From Halichoerus grypus (Eukaryota; Chordata; Mammalia; Carnivora; Phocidae): DNA of 64,000 bases. The position numbers were made by a program, and so were the translations under genes. The stretch covers positions 111,798,696 through 111,862,695 of the forward strand of contig NC_135720.1 of assembly GCF_964656455.1 (NCBI RefSeq), in the 5' to 3' direction. Under the pieces are notes generated by a model, which was given only the letters and a program-made list of their open reading frames with translations, did no database searches and was not told the DNA's origin. Shown here piece by piece: positions 55,401 to 64,000 of this stretch. Each line of letters opens with the position of its first letter. The stretch's first letter is position 1.

Positions 55401-58400
55401 GTCACTCAGGAGAACCAGGGTCACTATTTTATTTTTATAATACTCCCTGTTTCATTCCTGATTATGGCGTGGCTCTTCCCCCTTCAACCAGACAGCAGGG
55501 TAGAAACAGGCAGCCCAGGAAGGTGGGGGGAGTGCTGGCTTCGGGGATGACTGATTGCGCTGGGAGCTGTCCACCCTCTGCCGCTGTAACGGCTGTGTGA
55601 CCTCAGGCAAGTCACTTTACCTCTCTGAGCCTCCCTTTCTCATTTGCAAGGTGACAATTTAAAAAGACCCACATTGGGGCACGTTGAGCATGCAACTCTT
55701 GATCTCAGGGTCGTGAGTTCAAGCCCCACATTGGATGTAGAGCTTATTTGAAAATAAATTTAAAAACTATCTGTAAGAAAAAATAACAATAATAAAATAA
55801 AAAGGGCTACATTGCAAGGTGGTTGGGAGGACTGAATGACTCATGTTTGAGGTTTGGCCCAGGGGTGCTTGGGAAGCGATCATTTTCATCATTATTCTCA
55901 TCTCCCCGAGGCACAGCCCTTCAAAGCTCACAGCCCCCCACCTCGCTGTGGTCATGCCTCCAGACCCTTCCTGTCCCTGAAAATATGAAGGTAATAGTGA
56001 AATCCCAGGAGGGGTTAGAAGCTTTGGGGGTGCACCTTCCTGACAACCCCCAAGGAATTCCGGCAGAGTAAGGAGTGATGAGAGGGACTTCTTCTCCATC
56101 CCCACTCCCTTTCCTAAGGAAGCCCTGAGGATGCAGAGCCCACCACAGGCCCCAGACCAGCAGGGGCGGGGGGAAGGGGTGCCTCCTTATACCAGCCCTG
56201 AGCTGGTAGAGACTTTTCCATCTGCTGCTGCCCCTGGCAGTGGTTGCAAACCTGGTCCCCCCCCCCCCCCCCGTCCCCCCAGCCCCCCCAGCCCCCCCAG
56301 CCATGCTCTCCGCAGGAAGTGGCAGCCTGGGGGGCCTGACTCAGCAAAATGGCGAAGCAGAAGTTTGTCTGTAACATCCGCTTCCCTTTATTGCCCTCTT
56401 TCCTGAACGTCTTAGGAAGCCCAGGGTCTGCAGGAACCTCTGAGATTATCTGACCCCCCCCCCCCACAGTGATAATGCCCAGCCTCGGCTTAAATCCCCA
56501 CTGTGTAGTCTATGAACGACTCTAACAAGTATGTCTCGCCTTTCCTAACTCCGCCATTAAAGCCCACCGTTCCTCCTCCCTACCCACCCCCTCCTCAGTC
56601 CACCCACGTGGCCCCCCCACACCGTCCCCCAAACATGTTATAACTTACCCACACAAATCGCTAAGAATATAACGGTTATCTCCTCCCCAAGGAATCTGCT
56701 ACTTAACAGGAGCAGCCCCAGGGAGAGAGTCACGCTGAACCCAACACAGGCTAAAACTTCTGGGGTGAGCCATGTGCCCTGAAGGCAGGAGACCGTGGGT
56801 CTGAACTTCGGGCCCCAGCAAGGGCAGGACCCTTAAGCAGGTCCTCACTGATCTGTTTCCCTCATCTGTAAAATGGGGATATGCAAAAGCCTGGCCAAAA
56901 ATGCACATTCAGCTATAACTCCATTGGCTCTGGCTCTGGTCCTCCACCCAGCCCTGTTCTCGAATGCCCGCAAGCTAGAGTTCTTATCCTCTGAGAGAGG
57001 GGGTGGGAATGGAGGAAGTGAGGCCGAGAGCGCAGCAATGTTCTCGACCCAGGAAGCCAGAATCGGCCCCATTGATAGTGAAGCCCTGTGGATGACCGCC
57101 GCCAGGGGGCGCCAAACCGCAGCTGGCGCCGGGCCGACGTGGCTCTCCCCCCTGGATCCCGGACGCTCCCAGCAGTGCGTGCAGGCTTGTCCTGTCTTTT
57201 CACAGTTACGCAACCTGTGTTTTTCCTGATTGAATTCTGTGGAACCTTCTTATCACATAATAATGGGGGCAGGTCAGTTAGATAGGGAGGGTTTTGTAAG
57301 GAAGGAGGCTTGGAAGATGCTTTGGCTCACCGTAGGTGGTCAGTAACCAGGACCTTAGGTGATTCAGGCCTTGCAGACCCTGTGACCCTGCCCAACAGCA
57401 GACCAGGCCTGCTATGGGTTCTCGGTTCCCCAGGACACTGAATTTTTAAGTGGTTCCCCCGGTGAGGACTCTTAGAGAAAAATCTGAGAACCCATCCTGG
57501 AGCTACTGTTGTATGAAGACTATCGTCTACCCACTGGTCTGGCGCTGGTCCCCAGTCGGCATGCACTTTGACGACACAAACACATGGATTCCCCCCCATC
57601 TCTGTGCCTAAGTGGCCCCCTCTTCATTCCTGAGCTTGCATTTCTGTGGCTCTATACAATGCCAAATGGTCACAGATCCCAAAGTTTGTAGGTAGGGGAG
57701 TCTTTGTGTTTGGGAACATCTTATTTGGGGGGGCCACTGAATTAGACACGATCAAATATTTACTTATAATAATAGCAATAAAAATAATATTTATTGAGCC
57801 CTTGCCACATGCCAGATATTCTAAGAGCTTGACATGTAGTAACTGACTCATCCTCACAACTATTCTAGAACGCCAGTACTCTTGTCCCCGTTATGCAGAT
57901 GAGGGATTGGGAGCTCAGAGGGGTTAAATAATCTGCCCAAGTTCATCCTGCTCATCAGTGGCAGAGATGGGATTTGAACTCAGGTATCTGAGTTCCTAAC
58001 TGACCGTACTCTAGAAATACATTCTGTGTAAAATACTCAACTTGCCCAAGGCAACTTCCTGCCAGAGCTTGGCTGCCGGGGCTGGGGCTAATCGTGAACA
58101 AAGGCAGCCAACAAGGACCCTGCATTGGCCTGCCCACAAGCCATGTGGGTGGGGACTTGCTTGTTTTCACTAGCAACCAGCTCTGGCACCTAAATTGCAG
58201 GGTGCTTTGTTGATGTGGCGCATTATAAGCTAATCAGATCAATGCAGCAAAGCAAATTACCTATAATTAGAGATAATTAGTAAAATAGTAAGATTATGCC
58301 CATATAAAATAAAGTCTAATGCAGGGGCTGTGGCCAGGACAGAACCTGCAGCTTCCCCGGGAGATGGCTCTCTGCGGCCCCCCTCCGGCTCCTGGGCGCC

Positions 58401-60191
58401 GGGCCCTGGCTCTCCCCCACCTCCGCAGCCTCGCTCCCCGGGTGGGCCCTTACCCACGGTAGCTGTCAGCCCGGTGGCGAAGGAGCTCTGGTGCAGCAGG
58501 TGCAGGAAGGAGGTTTTGCCCACGTTTGAGTCTCCCAGGAAGATGACATGGAAGAGGTAATCAGGGTCGGCGGGAGGCTCGCTGGCGCTGGGGGACCCTG
58601 GGGATGAGGTCGGTGCAGCCTCCCTGGAGTCAGTCCCTGGGTCTGGAGGCCTGTGATCTGCCGTGGGCTCCCTGGATCGAAGGGAGCCTTGTTCTTCTGC
58701 ACGAGCAGTAGTAGGTGAGGCCGTGGGTTGGGCTTCCAGCTCAACCATGGTGGGGGGGCTCTGTGTGTGCTCCTGGGGCCCTGCTCCACCCCCAGGCTGA
58801 GCACCCTCCTGGCAAGAGTCCAGGGGAGGTGGCCGTGTGCTAGGAGCTTCTGCTTCAGCCTCAGCCCGTGGTGTGTCACACGGGAGAGGAGCAGGCAGAT
58901 GATCTCGCTGGGGGAGTTCTGAATGCCCAGCTTTCAGGCCATGAGCCTCACTTGACTGCTCTGAACTGAGGTCTTGCCCTCCTTGGCCCACCTGTTTCCT
59001 TTCCTCCACCCTGGGCTCTTCTTCCAGATGCTCGTGGGAAAGGGCAGGCAGCCCATCTGGCCCAAGGACCTGGCCATGAGCTTTTCTTGGCCCCCCAGGA
59101 GGGCCCTCCTGCACACCCGGGCCCAGCTGGCCCTGCTCCAATCCCTCTGTGGGAGGCTGACCCACAGGCTCCAGATCCTGGGAGGGCCCAGCCGGCCCTA
59201 GTGTGAGGGCTCGGGCTCCTGGGGACCCCAGTCCTGGCTCAGGCCCAGGGACGTGCAGGTCCTGATAGAGGGCCTCGCTCTGCCTGGGCTGCTTGTCTGG
59301 GACAGGCCCAGGCCCGGGGCTCTTGTCATCTGGTTGTGAGGCCTGGAGTGCTTCACTGGGCGCAGCTGGGGCCTGGGGAGGGGGGGAGATCACCTGGGGA
59401 GGGGGTGCATCCTCCAAAGGAACAAGCATTTTGAGGGCAGCTGACACCAGGCTCCCTGACTCCTCAGTTGGGGCCCCTGGGAAACTCCAGTGGGAGAGGG
59501 CCTCGGGGCCAGGCCCTGACTCCTCCTTAGGTTCCAGGCTGCGAGGCTGGACAGGCTGCTCTGGTCTGCTGTCCTGCTCGTCCGGGCCCACTCCTTTCCC
59601 TTCCTTGGCCCCGGAGGGCACCCCAGTGGGGCTCCTTGGGGCCCCAGCCAGATCTGAAGGTGCCTCCTGACCAAGCAGCAAAGCATGTGGCTCTGAGATG
59701 GAGATCGGCCTGACTACTTGGGGTGTCTGGGGGCCTGAAGGGGTCCTCGGGGTTGGAGGTGGGCTCCAGGAGAGCTGCAGGGCTCTGCGCGAGGAGGTGT
59801 TGAAGTCGCTTAGGAGCTGGTCCCAGTCATCCTCCTCCCCAAACAGTCGGGGCAGGGTAGCCTCCTCGGAGGAGACTGCCTGGACGTCTAGAGCCTTCTC
59901 GTCACCTGCTCTGGGGACACTAGGAAGGGTTTAGGAAGCTAAGGTCAGAGGAATCTCTCCCAATCGGTAAGACCTCACAGTTGACCCCTTTCCCCAGTCT
60001 CTGCTCAGGCAGTCCTTCTCACCCTGCGTGCACCCCCATTCCTCCCCTTCATCCAATCCTGCCCATCTTTCAGGGCCTATGTGAAGCCTCACCTCCTCCA
60101 GGAAGCCTTCCCTGACCTTTCTGGTCCATCCCACTTCTATGAGCTATAACAGGTAGAGTGAGTGTCTGCCTGGGATCCATTACCACGCTAG

Positions 60192-60235
<44 letters not shown>

Positions 60236-63200
60236 AATCCCAGTTGTGGGATTGGGCACATGACTTTCCCCCTCTCTGTGCCTTAGTTCCCTGGTCTGAG
60301 AAGTGGGCCTGAGCATGTCGGCCTGGCAGGATTGTTGTGAAGTTTAAGGAGGGAAACTCTGGGCGTGTTCTGCGTGCTGACCAGGGCCTCAGAGAACTCA
60401 GAGCCTCCCTCCCCCGTTTTCGGGAAGCCCTGCTCCCCACCTCGGCCCAGGGCGGCAGCTACTTGCCTGGGTTCCTCCTCTACCTGCCAGGACGCGTGGC
60501 CCCTGGCGGCGCTCAGACGCCCCCTGGTCGCCTGCAGCTGCCCCTGCGCCTCCTCCAGCCGCCCAGCCAGCTCACGCTCCGTGTCCCGAAGCTGCTGGTT
60601 CTCTGAGTTGGCCTCCTGGCGGGTGCCACTGAGGTGCTGCAGCTGGGCCTCCAGCTGCGGGAGGTGGAAATGTGAGGAGGAGGGAAGCCCGGGTGTCCTC
60701 CAGGGCAACGACCAGCCTCCGCAGGCCACCATGGGGCCTCGACTCCAGGCTCCTGGAGACCCAGCTTCAACAAAGGATTGGGCGGGGGCTTACCCCTTGT
60801 TGGCCTAATTAGCTCCGTTACCTGCCATCCGGGAGAGACATTGGAATTGAAGGAACTGGGTAAGACACACGAACTGCCAGAACCACAAGGGCCCAACATG
60901 TAGACGGGATCACACCCTCCTCTGCCCAGAGCGCTGCCCTGATTGCTTGTCTCTGAACCCCATCTGGTCCACGGGGAGCTCCGGAGCCAACAGCAAGGCA
61001 CAGGACTCGGGGATGGAGCGAGGTGTGAGCACTCAGCAGGGAAGGTGAAGCCCTCACAGTGGCATCCAGTGCCCTGCTCAGTCCCTCCCACCTCATGAGG
61101 TCTCTGCCCTCCTCTCCCACTACTCTCCCCTTCCTCGGTCTGCTCCAGCCCACGGGTCTCCTCGCTGCTCCTGGAACCTTCACGGCACACACCCGCCTCA
61201 GGGCCTTTGCACTCACTGTTCTCTCCACCTGGACAGCCCTTCCCCAGGTACCACACGGCCCACTCCTCGTCTCCTTCAGGCCTTTACTCCAATGTCAGCA
61301 ACTCAGTGAGGCCTTCCTGGATTCCCCTGTCAAAACCCTCTAGCCCCCTGCCCTGCTTCCCTTCATTCTCCTTAGCACCTTCACTCTCCAGCATGTTATA
61401 GATTTTACTGGCTTACTTTGTTTATCATCCCTCTTCCTGACTAAGGTTATAACTCCGTGGGCAGGGGTTTGTGTCTGTCACGTTCCTCAGGACCGAGAAC
61501 AGTGCCAGGCACTAGAGGACACACCACAAATAATCGCCGGGTGAGGGAAAGAATGACCTCGGGGGGAGAGGCTTCACGTCCACGGGGGACAGGACGAAAT
61601 GGCCCCATGTGGAAAGGCCAATCTCCTCCCTTGGCTGATGGGGCCAGCCTCAATTTCCAAGGAGCAGCTGCTGCAGAGGCATCTGGAAATCAGCCCGTGT
61701 TGGAAAGCTGAGACCAGGTGACGGAGCCAGGCAAGGCAACGGTGGAAAAGGCTCCGGGAACCTTGTCCAGTGCTGAAGGAAAGCTGGTTGCCCTGGTTCC
61801 ACCACATGGTGGAACTAAGGTCAGTGGTCTGGGAGTTGAGAAAGGGAGAGATGGCGGGGCAGGGTCTCAGACCCAAAGACTTAGCCACAAAGCCAACTGG
61901 CAGTGACTATGGGCTACAAGACCTGGGGTGTCGGGGCAGCAGGGAGCTAGGTCAGATTCAGAGACAGTAACAGTTGTGATGGGTAAAGCACCTACTTTGT
62001 GCCAGGCACCACGCTAGGCCCTCAAACATGGTATCTCTAGTCATCCCAGCAGCCTTCTAGGGCAAGGGTTCTGATCTCCGATTCTCTGATGAGGAAACCA
62101 AGTCTCAGATAGCTTAAAAACCTGCCCCAGGTCACCCAGTTGACAGTGGAGACAAGAGTTGAACACCACCTTATCACTAAGCCTCTCCGACACTGGGACC
62201 TCATGTTTGCCCAGTGCCTTCCCGTTTCAATGTGCTTTCCCCTTCATTACGTCATTTGACCCAACTAGCCTAGGAGATGCAATAGATGTGGCTAGTCCCA
62301 TTTTACAGATGGAGAAACTAAGGCCAAGACAAGCAAAGTTATTGCCTCAGATTTGCATGGCTCTTAATTGGAACAGCAGGGATTTGAACCTGGATTTTCC
62401 CGGCGGTCCCTCTGCACTCCCTGGCCTCATCTCAGAAAAGGGGGCCCAACCACCCCCATGAATTCTCAGAAGATGGGTGTCAGAGTGTGCAAATTCTCAG
62501 AAATTGGGCTCCCAGGCAAGTGCTCTTACTCACCTCCCTCTGGCCCTCCGTCAGCCGTTGAAATTCGCGCTCCTTGGCCTCCAAGACCTCCTGCATCTGG
62601 GAGCTGAAGGCCAGGTCCCGGGAGTCGCTCTGGGGAGCAGAGAGGTTTCAGCCCCTGAGCTGCTGACTTAGTCCCCGCAAGGCCGGGCCAGCCCTCCCCA
62701 CACTCCACCTCCACCCAGGCCTGGGGCACAGGGTCTGGGATGCCCCGGCAAGGCCAGATCTCAGGACAGCTTCCCTGGCTCAGGCCAAGATGTGGCACCA
62801 AGATGGAGGCCCAGAGAGCGAGACCTGGCCGAGATGGGCAGGGGGCTGAGGCCCAGCGCTCCCCCCACGTCTCTCTGAGGAATGCCAGCTGGGCAGGGGG
62901 TGAGAGGGCCTTCCCCCAGCGGCCTCCTGCTGTCCCGCACTGGCCAGTGCCCGGACCCACTACTCAGCCAGCAGAGGGGCCCAGGGCCGGGGTCAAGGGC
63001 GGGCTGCCAGGGGAGGCCACCTCGGCCTGCAGCTGCTGCTTCTCCCGGCGGATCTGCTGCTCCATCTCCTCATAGAGCTGCTGGACCTCTCGGTGGTGGT
63101 CGGAGTCCCGCCTGGAAGGGGAGGGGGCGGGCTGGGCAGCGGGTGAGCGCCCGGGGACCCTGCTGCTGGCAGGGGTGGTCTGGGCCTGTGTTTGGAGTCC

Positions 63201-63928
63201 ATCCCGCTGCTCACCTCACTCTGCCAGTGGTCACTGACCCCTGTCACCCTGAGAGCAGTCATCCCAACAACAGCCCCTGATGCATATGCCCTTGACATTG
63301 GTCATCCTGATCCCATCATGCTGACTCCCGTAACCCTCACCAAGATATTGGTTCCCGTGGCCCCGTCCCATGGTCCCAATTGCCCCATCACCCTGTCCCC
63401 ACTTCCCGCTGTCTCCATCCCCCACCCCCAAACCCAGACCCCGGGGCAGGGCTCTGTCCACGCCCACCCCGGGGTCGCCGCATGCTTTGTGATCTACATG
63501 AGCAATGCCCCCGGAGGTGGGGGCCACAGTGGCCCTGCGCCGAGACGCACTGGCCATTCCCACTCCCACTCAAGGCCCGTCTCTGTCCTCTTCAACAGGT
63601 CCCCTAAGCCATCCCTTCTTCCAGCTCAGCTCCACCCACCGGCTCCCAGGTCTGCCATGGACCCCTGGGCTCCAGGCTTCTGGAACTGAGGGAATTCCCC
63701 TCACGTTCAGCTAAAATGTAAGGAGCACATACTCCATGCCAGACACCAGGTGGCCGCCCCCCCAACCCCGGCCCCACTCACTTCCTCAGGGTCAGCTCCA
63801 GAACCTCCTTGTCAGCCCGCGCCTCCTGCAGGCGGCTGCTCATCCTGGCCAGAAAGCCCTCCAGGTTGCCTGCCTCCTGGGGCTCCTCTTGCCGCAGCTT
63901 CCCCCACAGCTGCCAGATGTCCGCCTGC
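49312..63928 (-). CDS. RAB44: RAB44 large Rab GTPase, C-terminal 817 codons (10 exons, N-terminal part outside window)
   Basis: Large Rab GTPases of this family (RAB44, RASEF/RAB45, CRACR2A) join N-terminal EF-hand sequence, a coiled coil and a C-terminal Rab domain; they act in vesicle traffic, and RAB44 has been linked to granule release and osteoclasts. Exons in transcript order: 63928-63782, 63111-63021, 62629-62534, 60654-60467, 59919-58454, 55076-54995, 53945-53831, 52726-52625, 51059-50983, 49402-49312. Phases agree at all nine junctions (2455 nt). Window residues 1-173 are Leu/Glu/Gln-rich coiled coil, about 174-640 a Pro/Glu/Gly-rich linker, about 640-795 the GTPase domain. P-loop GDSNVGKT, switch I TVGVDF, WDTAGQE, NKMD and CSA are all intact, so GTP binding and hydrolysis are expected. 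The product ends TECCF. EF-hand exons should lie beyond 64000. The gene is tail-to-tail with CPNE5. Confidence 0.94.
50568..50697 (+). mobile_element. Short, older SINEC-type element
   Basis: Head ggggcacctgcctggctcag, then a shortened body (gagccccacattgggtgtag) and an A-rich tail. Flanked by atctagtggaagt at 50555-50567 and 50698-50710. It differs from the longer elements in lacking the GA/CT-rich middle. Confidence 0.87.
50983..51059 (-). CDS. RAB44: RAB44 exon: G5 motif
   Basis: Encodes [20 protein letters not shown] and VVNLA with a split Arg codon. ECSA is the G5 loop. Flanked by cctgcag and gtgagt. Confidence 0.94.
52625..52726 (-). CDS. RAB44: RAB44 exon: G4 motif NKMD
   Basis: Thirty-four codons, phase 0 on both sides: [20 protein letters not shown] and [18 protein letters not shown] fixes the guanine base. 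Skipping would keep the frame but destroy nucleotide specificity. Acceptor tacgcag, donor gtgagc. Confidence 0.95.
53070..53330 (-). repeat. MIR SINE (minus)
   Basis: Contains gagtgcttactatgcaccca, agagaagttaagtcacttgt and gggattcaaacctaggtcct; it lies in a RAB44 intron. Confidence 0.82.
53831..53945 (-). CDS. RAB44: RAB44 exon: switch II to helix 3
   Basis: Encodes [20 protein letters not shown] and [18 protein letters not shown], between tgggcag and gtaagc. ERYHSMTxxxxRxAxGxxLxYDIT is the standard Rab switch II/strand 4 pattern. Confidence 0.95.
54205..54406 (+). mobile_element. SINEC, full length, in RAB44 intron
   Basis: Head gggcatctgggtggctcagt, CT-rich middle, tail aaataaataaataaaaaatc. 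Duplications aaaatgtcttgg / aaaacgtcttgg lie at 54193-54204 and 54407-54418. Confidence 0.93.
54995..55076 (-). CDS. RAB44: RAB44 exon: switch I and G3 motif
   Basis: Encodes [20 protein letters not shown] and WDTAGQE with split Gly and Arg codons. The switch I Thr precedes this exon and the catalytic Gln of DTAGQE is present. Acceptor cctag, donor gtgacg. Confidence 0.95.
55676..55798 (+). mobile_element. Short, older SINEC-type element in RAB44 intron
   Basis: Contains gggtcgtgagttcaagcccc and an A-rich tail with several aataa units. Diverged 15-bp flanks (aaaaagacccacatt / aaaaagggctacatt) at 55661-55675 and 55799-55813 fit an old target duplication. Confidence 0.82.
56257..56302. repeat. 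C-rich minisatellite
   Basis: A C16 run, then three near-identical units of cccccc(c)ag, on the strand opposite RAB44 transcription, so the pre-mRNA carries G-runs. Confidence 0.85.
57099..57113 (+). promoter_or_regulatory. CTCF-like site in RAB44 intron
   Basis: CCGCCAGGGGGCGCC matches the CTCF core (CCASYAGRKGGCRS) with at most one mismatch, in a CpG-rich patch with no recognised repeat. Confidence 0.5.
57775..58010 (-). repeat. MIR SINE (minus)
   Basis: Contains atttattgagcccttgccac, ggttaaataatctgcccaag and gatgggatttgaactcaggt, the usual reverse MIR sequence. Confidence 0.83.
58190..58325. promoter_or_regulatory. AT-rich block beside the long RAB44 exon (possible conserved element)
   Basis: Dense in homeodomain-like taat cores, an agataa GATA site and a ccatataaaa CArG-like half, with no repeat recognised. 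It sits 130 bp into the intron after a GC-rich exon. Function is a guess. Confidence 0.35.
58454..59919 (-). CDS. RAB44: RAB44 long exon: acidic/proline-rich linker and start of GTPase domain
   Basis: A 1466-nt exon with a single open frame. It starts [12 protein letters not shown] after ttcctag, passes an acidic motif ([15 protein letters not shown]), a Ser/Pro stretch ([11 protein letters not shown]) and about 400 residues rich in Pro, Glu, Gly and Gln. It ends with [20 protein letters not shown] and [13 protein letters not shown] is the phosphate-binding loop. An apparent start at 59681 is an internal TTG, not a start codon; the frame runs through it. The donor is gtaagg. The linker is low in complexity, so conservation there should be poor while both ends are conserved. 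Confidence 0.93.
60194..60233. repeat. (GT)n microsatellite
   Basis: About 19 units with one gc interruption near the left, in the RAB44 intron before the long exon. Confidence 0.97.
60467..60654 (-). CDS. RAB44: RAB44 exon: end of coiled coil, GC donor
   Basis: Encodes [10 protein letters not shown] through SWQVEEEP plus two bases of a split Ser codon, after the acceptor ctcccgcag. The right edge is AG|GCAAGT, a GC-type donor. The nearest GT alternative (four bases further) would break the phase with the next exon. Confidence 0.88.
60655..62533 (-). other. RAB44: RAB44 intron rich in L2 and MIR
   Basis: A good sense-orientation L2 3' end lies at about 61130-61550 (phrases such as gaggccttcctggattcccc), followed by minus-strand MIRs at 61965-62180 and 62215-62400. 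No exon was recognised. Confidence 0.72.
61130..61550 (+). mobile_element. L2 LINE 3' remnant
   Basis: Sense L2 with cagggcctttgcactcactg, tcaggcctttactccaatgt, aggccttcctggattcccct and gaacagtgccaggcactaga in the expected order. Confidence 0.82.
62534..62629 (-). CDS. RAB44: RAB44 exon: coiled coil
   Basis: Thirty-two codons, phase 0 on both sides: [20 protein letters not shown] and [12 protein letters not shown], between ccccag and gtgagt. Its symmetric phase means it could be skipped in frame. Confidence 0.92.
63021..63111 (-). CDS. RAB44: RAB44 exon: coiled coil, weak donor
   Basis: Encodes [20 protein letters not shown] and [10 protein letters not shown] after the acceptor cttccag. The donor is gtggcc, a poor match to consensus, but the phase fits the next exon and reading on meets a stop after 16 codons. 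Strong coiled-coil composition. Confidence 0.88.
63782..63928 (-). CDS. RAB44: RAB44 exon: coiled coil, first in window
   Basis: Reads [20 protein letters not shown] and on to LELTLR with a split Lys codon, flanked by cttccccag and gtgagt. The heptad-like leucines and charge pattern ([20 protein letters not shown]) indicate coiled coil. The first base completes a codon from an exon to the right of the window. Confidence 0.9.
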
Positions 63929-64000
63929 CTGGGGAAGGGGGACAGCCAGACATGAGGTATGAGGTGGGACCCAGAAGCAGGGGGGCCCACTTCTCCATTT

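Larger units (their letters stand above)
55077..58453 (-). other. RAB44: RAB44 intron after the long exon
   Basis: Contains MIRs (55555-55660 plus, 56770-56890 plus, 57775-58010 minus), a short SINEC, a C-rich minisatellite (56257-56302), a C13 run (about 56454-56466), a CTCF-like site (57099-57113) in a CpG-rich patch, and an AT-rich block next to the long exon (58190-58325). Confidence 0.7.

Noticed and set aside
57000..57200. CpG-rich patch as a RAB44 or antisense promoter
   Set aside because: It is short, with no TATA, initiator cluster or first exon with a donor. The CTCF-like motif explains the composition better.
58257..59681. Reading the long RAB44 frame as a single-exon gene
   Set aside because: The apparent start is an internal TTG. 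The frame continues upstream to a splice acceptor at 59919, and the right end crosses the donor at 58453 into intron; the GTPase motifs continue in later exons.

Overview
The window is nuclear DNA from a placental mammal, most likely a caniform carnivore. Exons are short (42-219 bp, one of about 1.5 kb), introns have GT/GC...AG borders, and the background is full of ancient MIR, L2 and MER5/MER20-type fossils. The younger insertions are tRNA-Lys-derived carnivore SINEs (SINEC) and one 5'-truncated carnivore L1 tail. SINE wording matches arctoid caniforms (bear, seal, mustelid) better than the young dog subfamily or the cat family; that placement is inference from memory.

Positions 1-41815, plus strand: the 3' two thirds of CPNE5 (copine-5). 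Thirteen coding exons between 7119 and 40301 encode the last 417 residues: most of the second C2 domain, a lysine-rich linker, the copine von Willebrand A-like domain and the proline-rich tail. Upstream exons (first C2 domain) lie to the left of the window; 1-7118 is intron with no exon I can support. A 3' UTR of about 1.5 kb with AGTAAA signals follows.

Positions 41816-49311: the gap between two tail-to-tail genes. It holds L2/MIR fossils, a long (GT)n tract, an (AT)n tract and, on the minus strand at 44569-45612, the remains of a peptide-type class A GPCR. Its transmembrane segments fall in two reading frames and its DRY and NPxxY motifs are lost. This is the least expected object here.

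Positions 49312-63928, minus strand: RAB44, a large atypical Rab GTPase. Ten exons give the C-terminal 817 codons: coiled coil, a long Pro/Glu-rich exon, and a complete GTPase domain with all five G motifs ending in a cysteine pair. The N-terminal part lies beyond position 64000. One RAB44 intron has a GC donor.

CPNE5 next to RAB44 in convergent orientation is the arrangement I recall for human 6p21.2. The genes are not known to work together: copine-5 is a calcium-dependent phospholipid-binding protein of neural tissue, and RAB44 is a membrane-trafficking GTPase of blood and bone cells. Outside exons the best signals are several AT-rich or motif-dense blocks (RFX/MEF2 beside a CpG island, a SOX-POU-like pair, a CTCF-like site) that may be regulatory. 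I found no new multi-gene system; the GPCR relic and the candidate enhancers are what merit follow-up.
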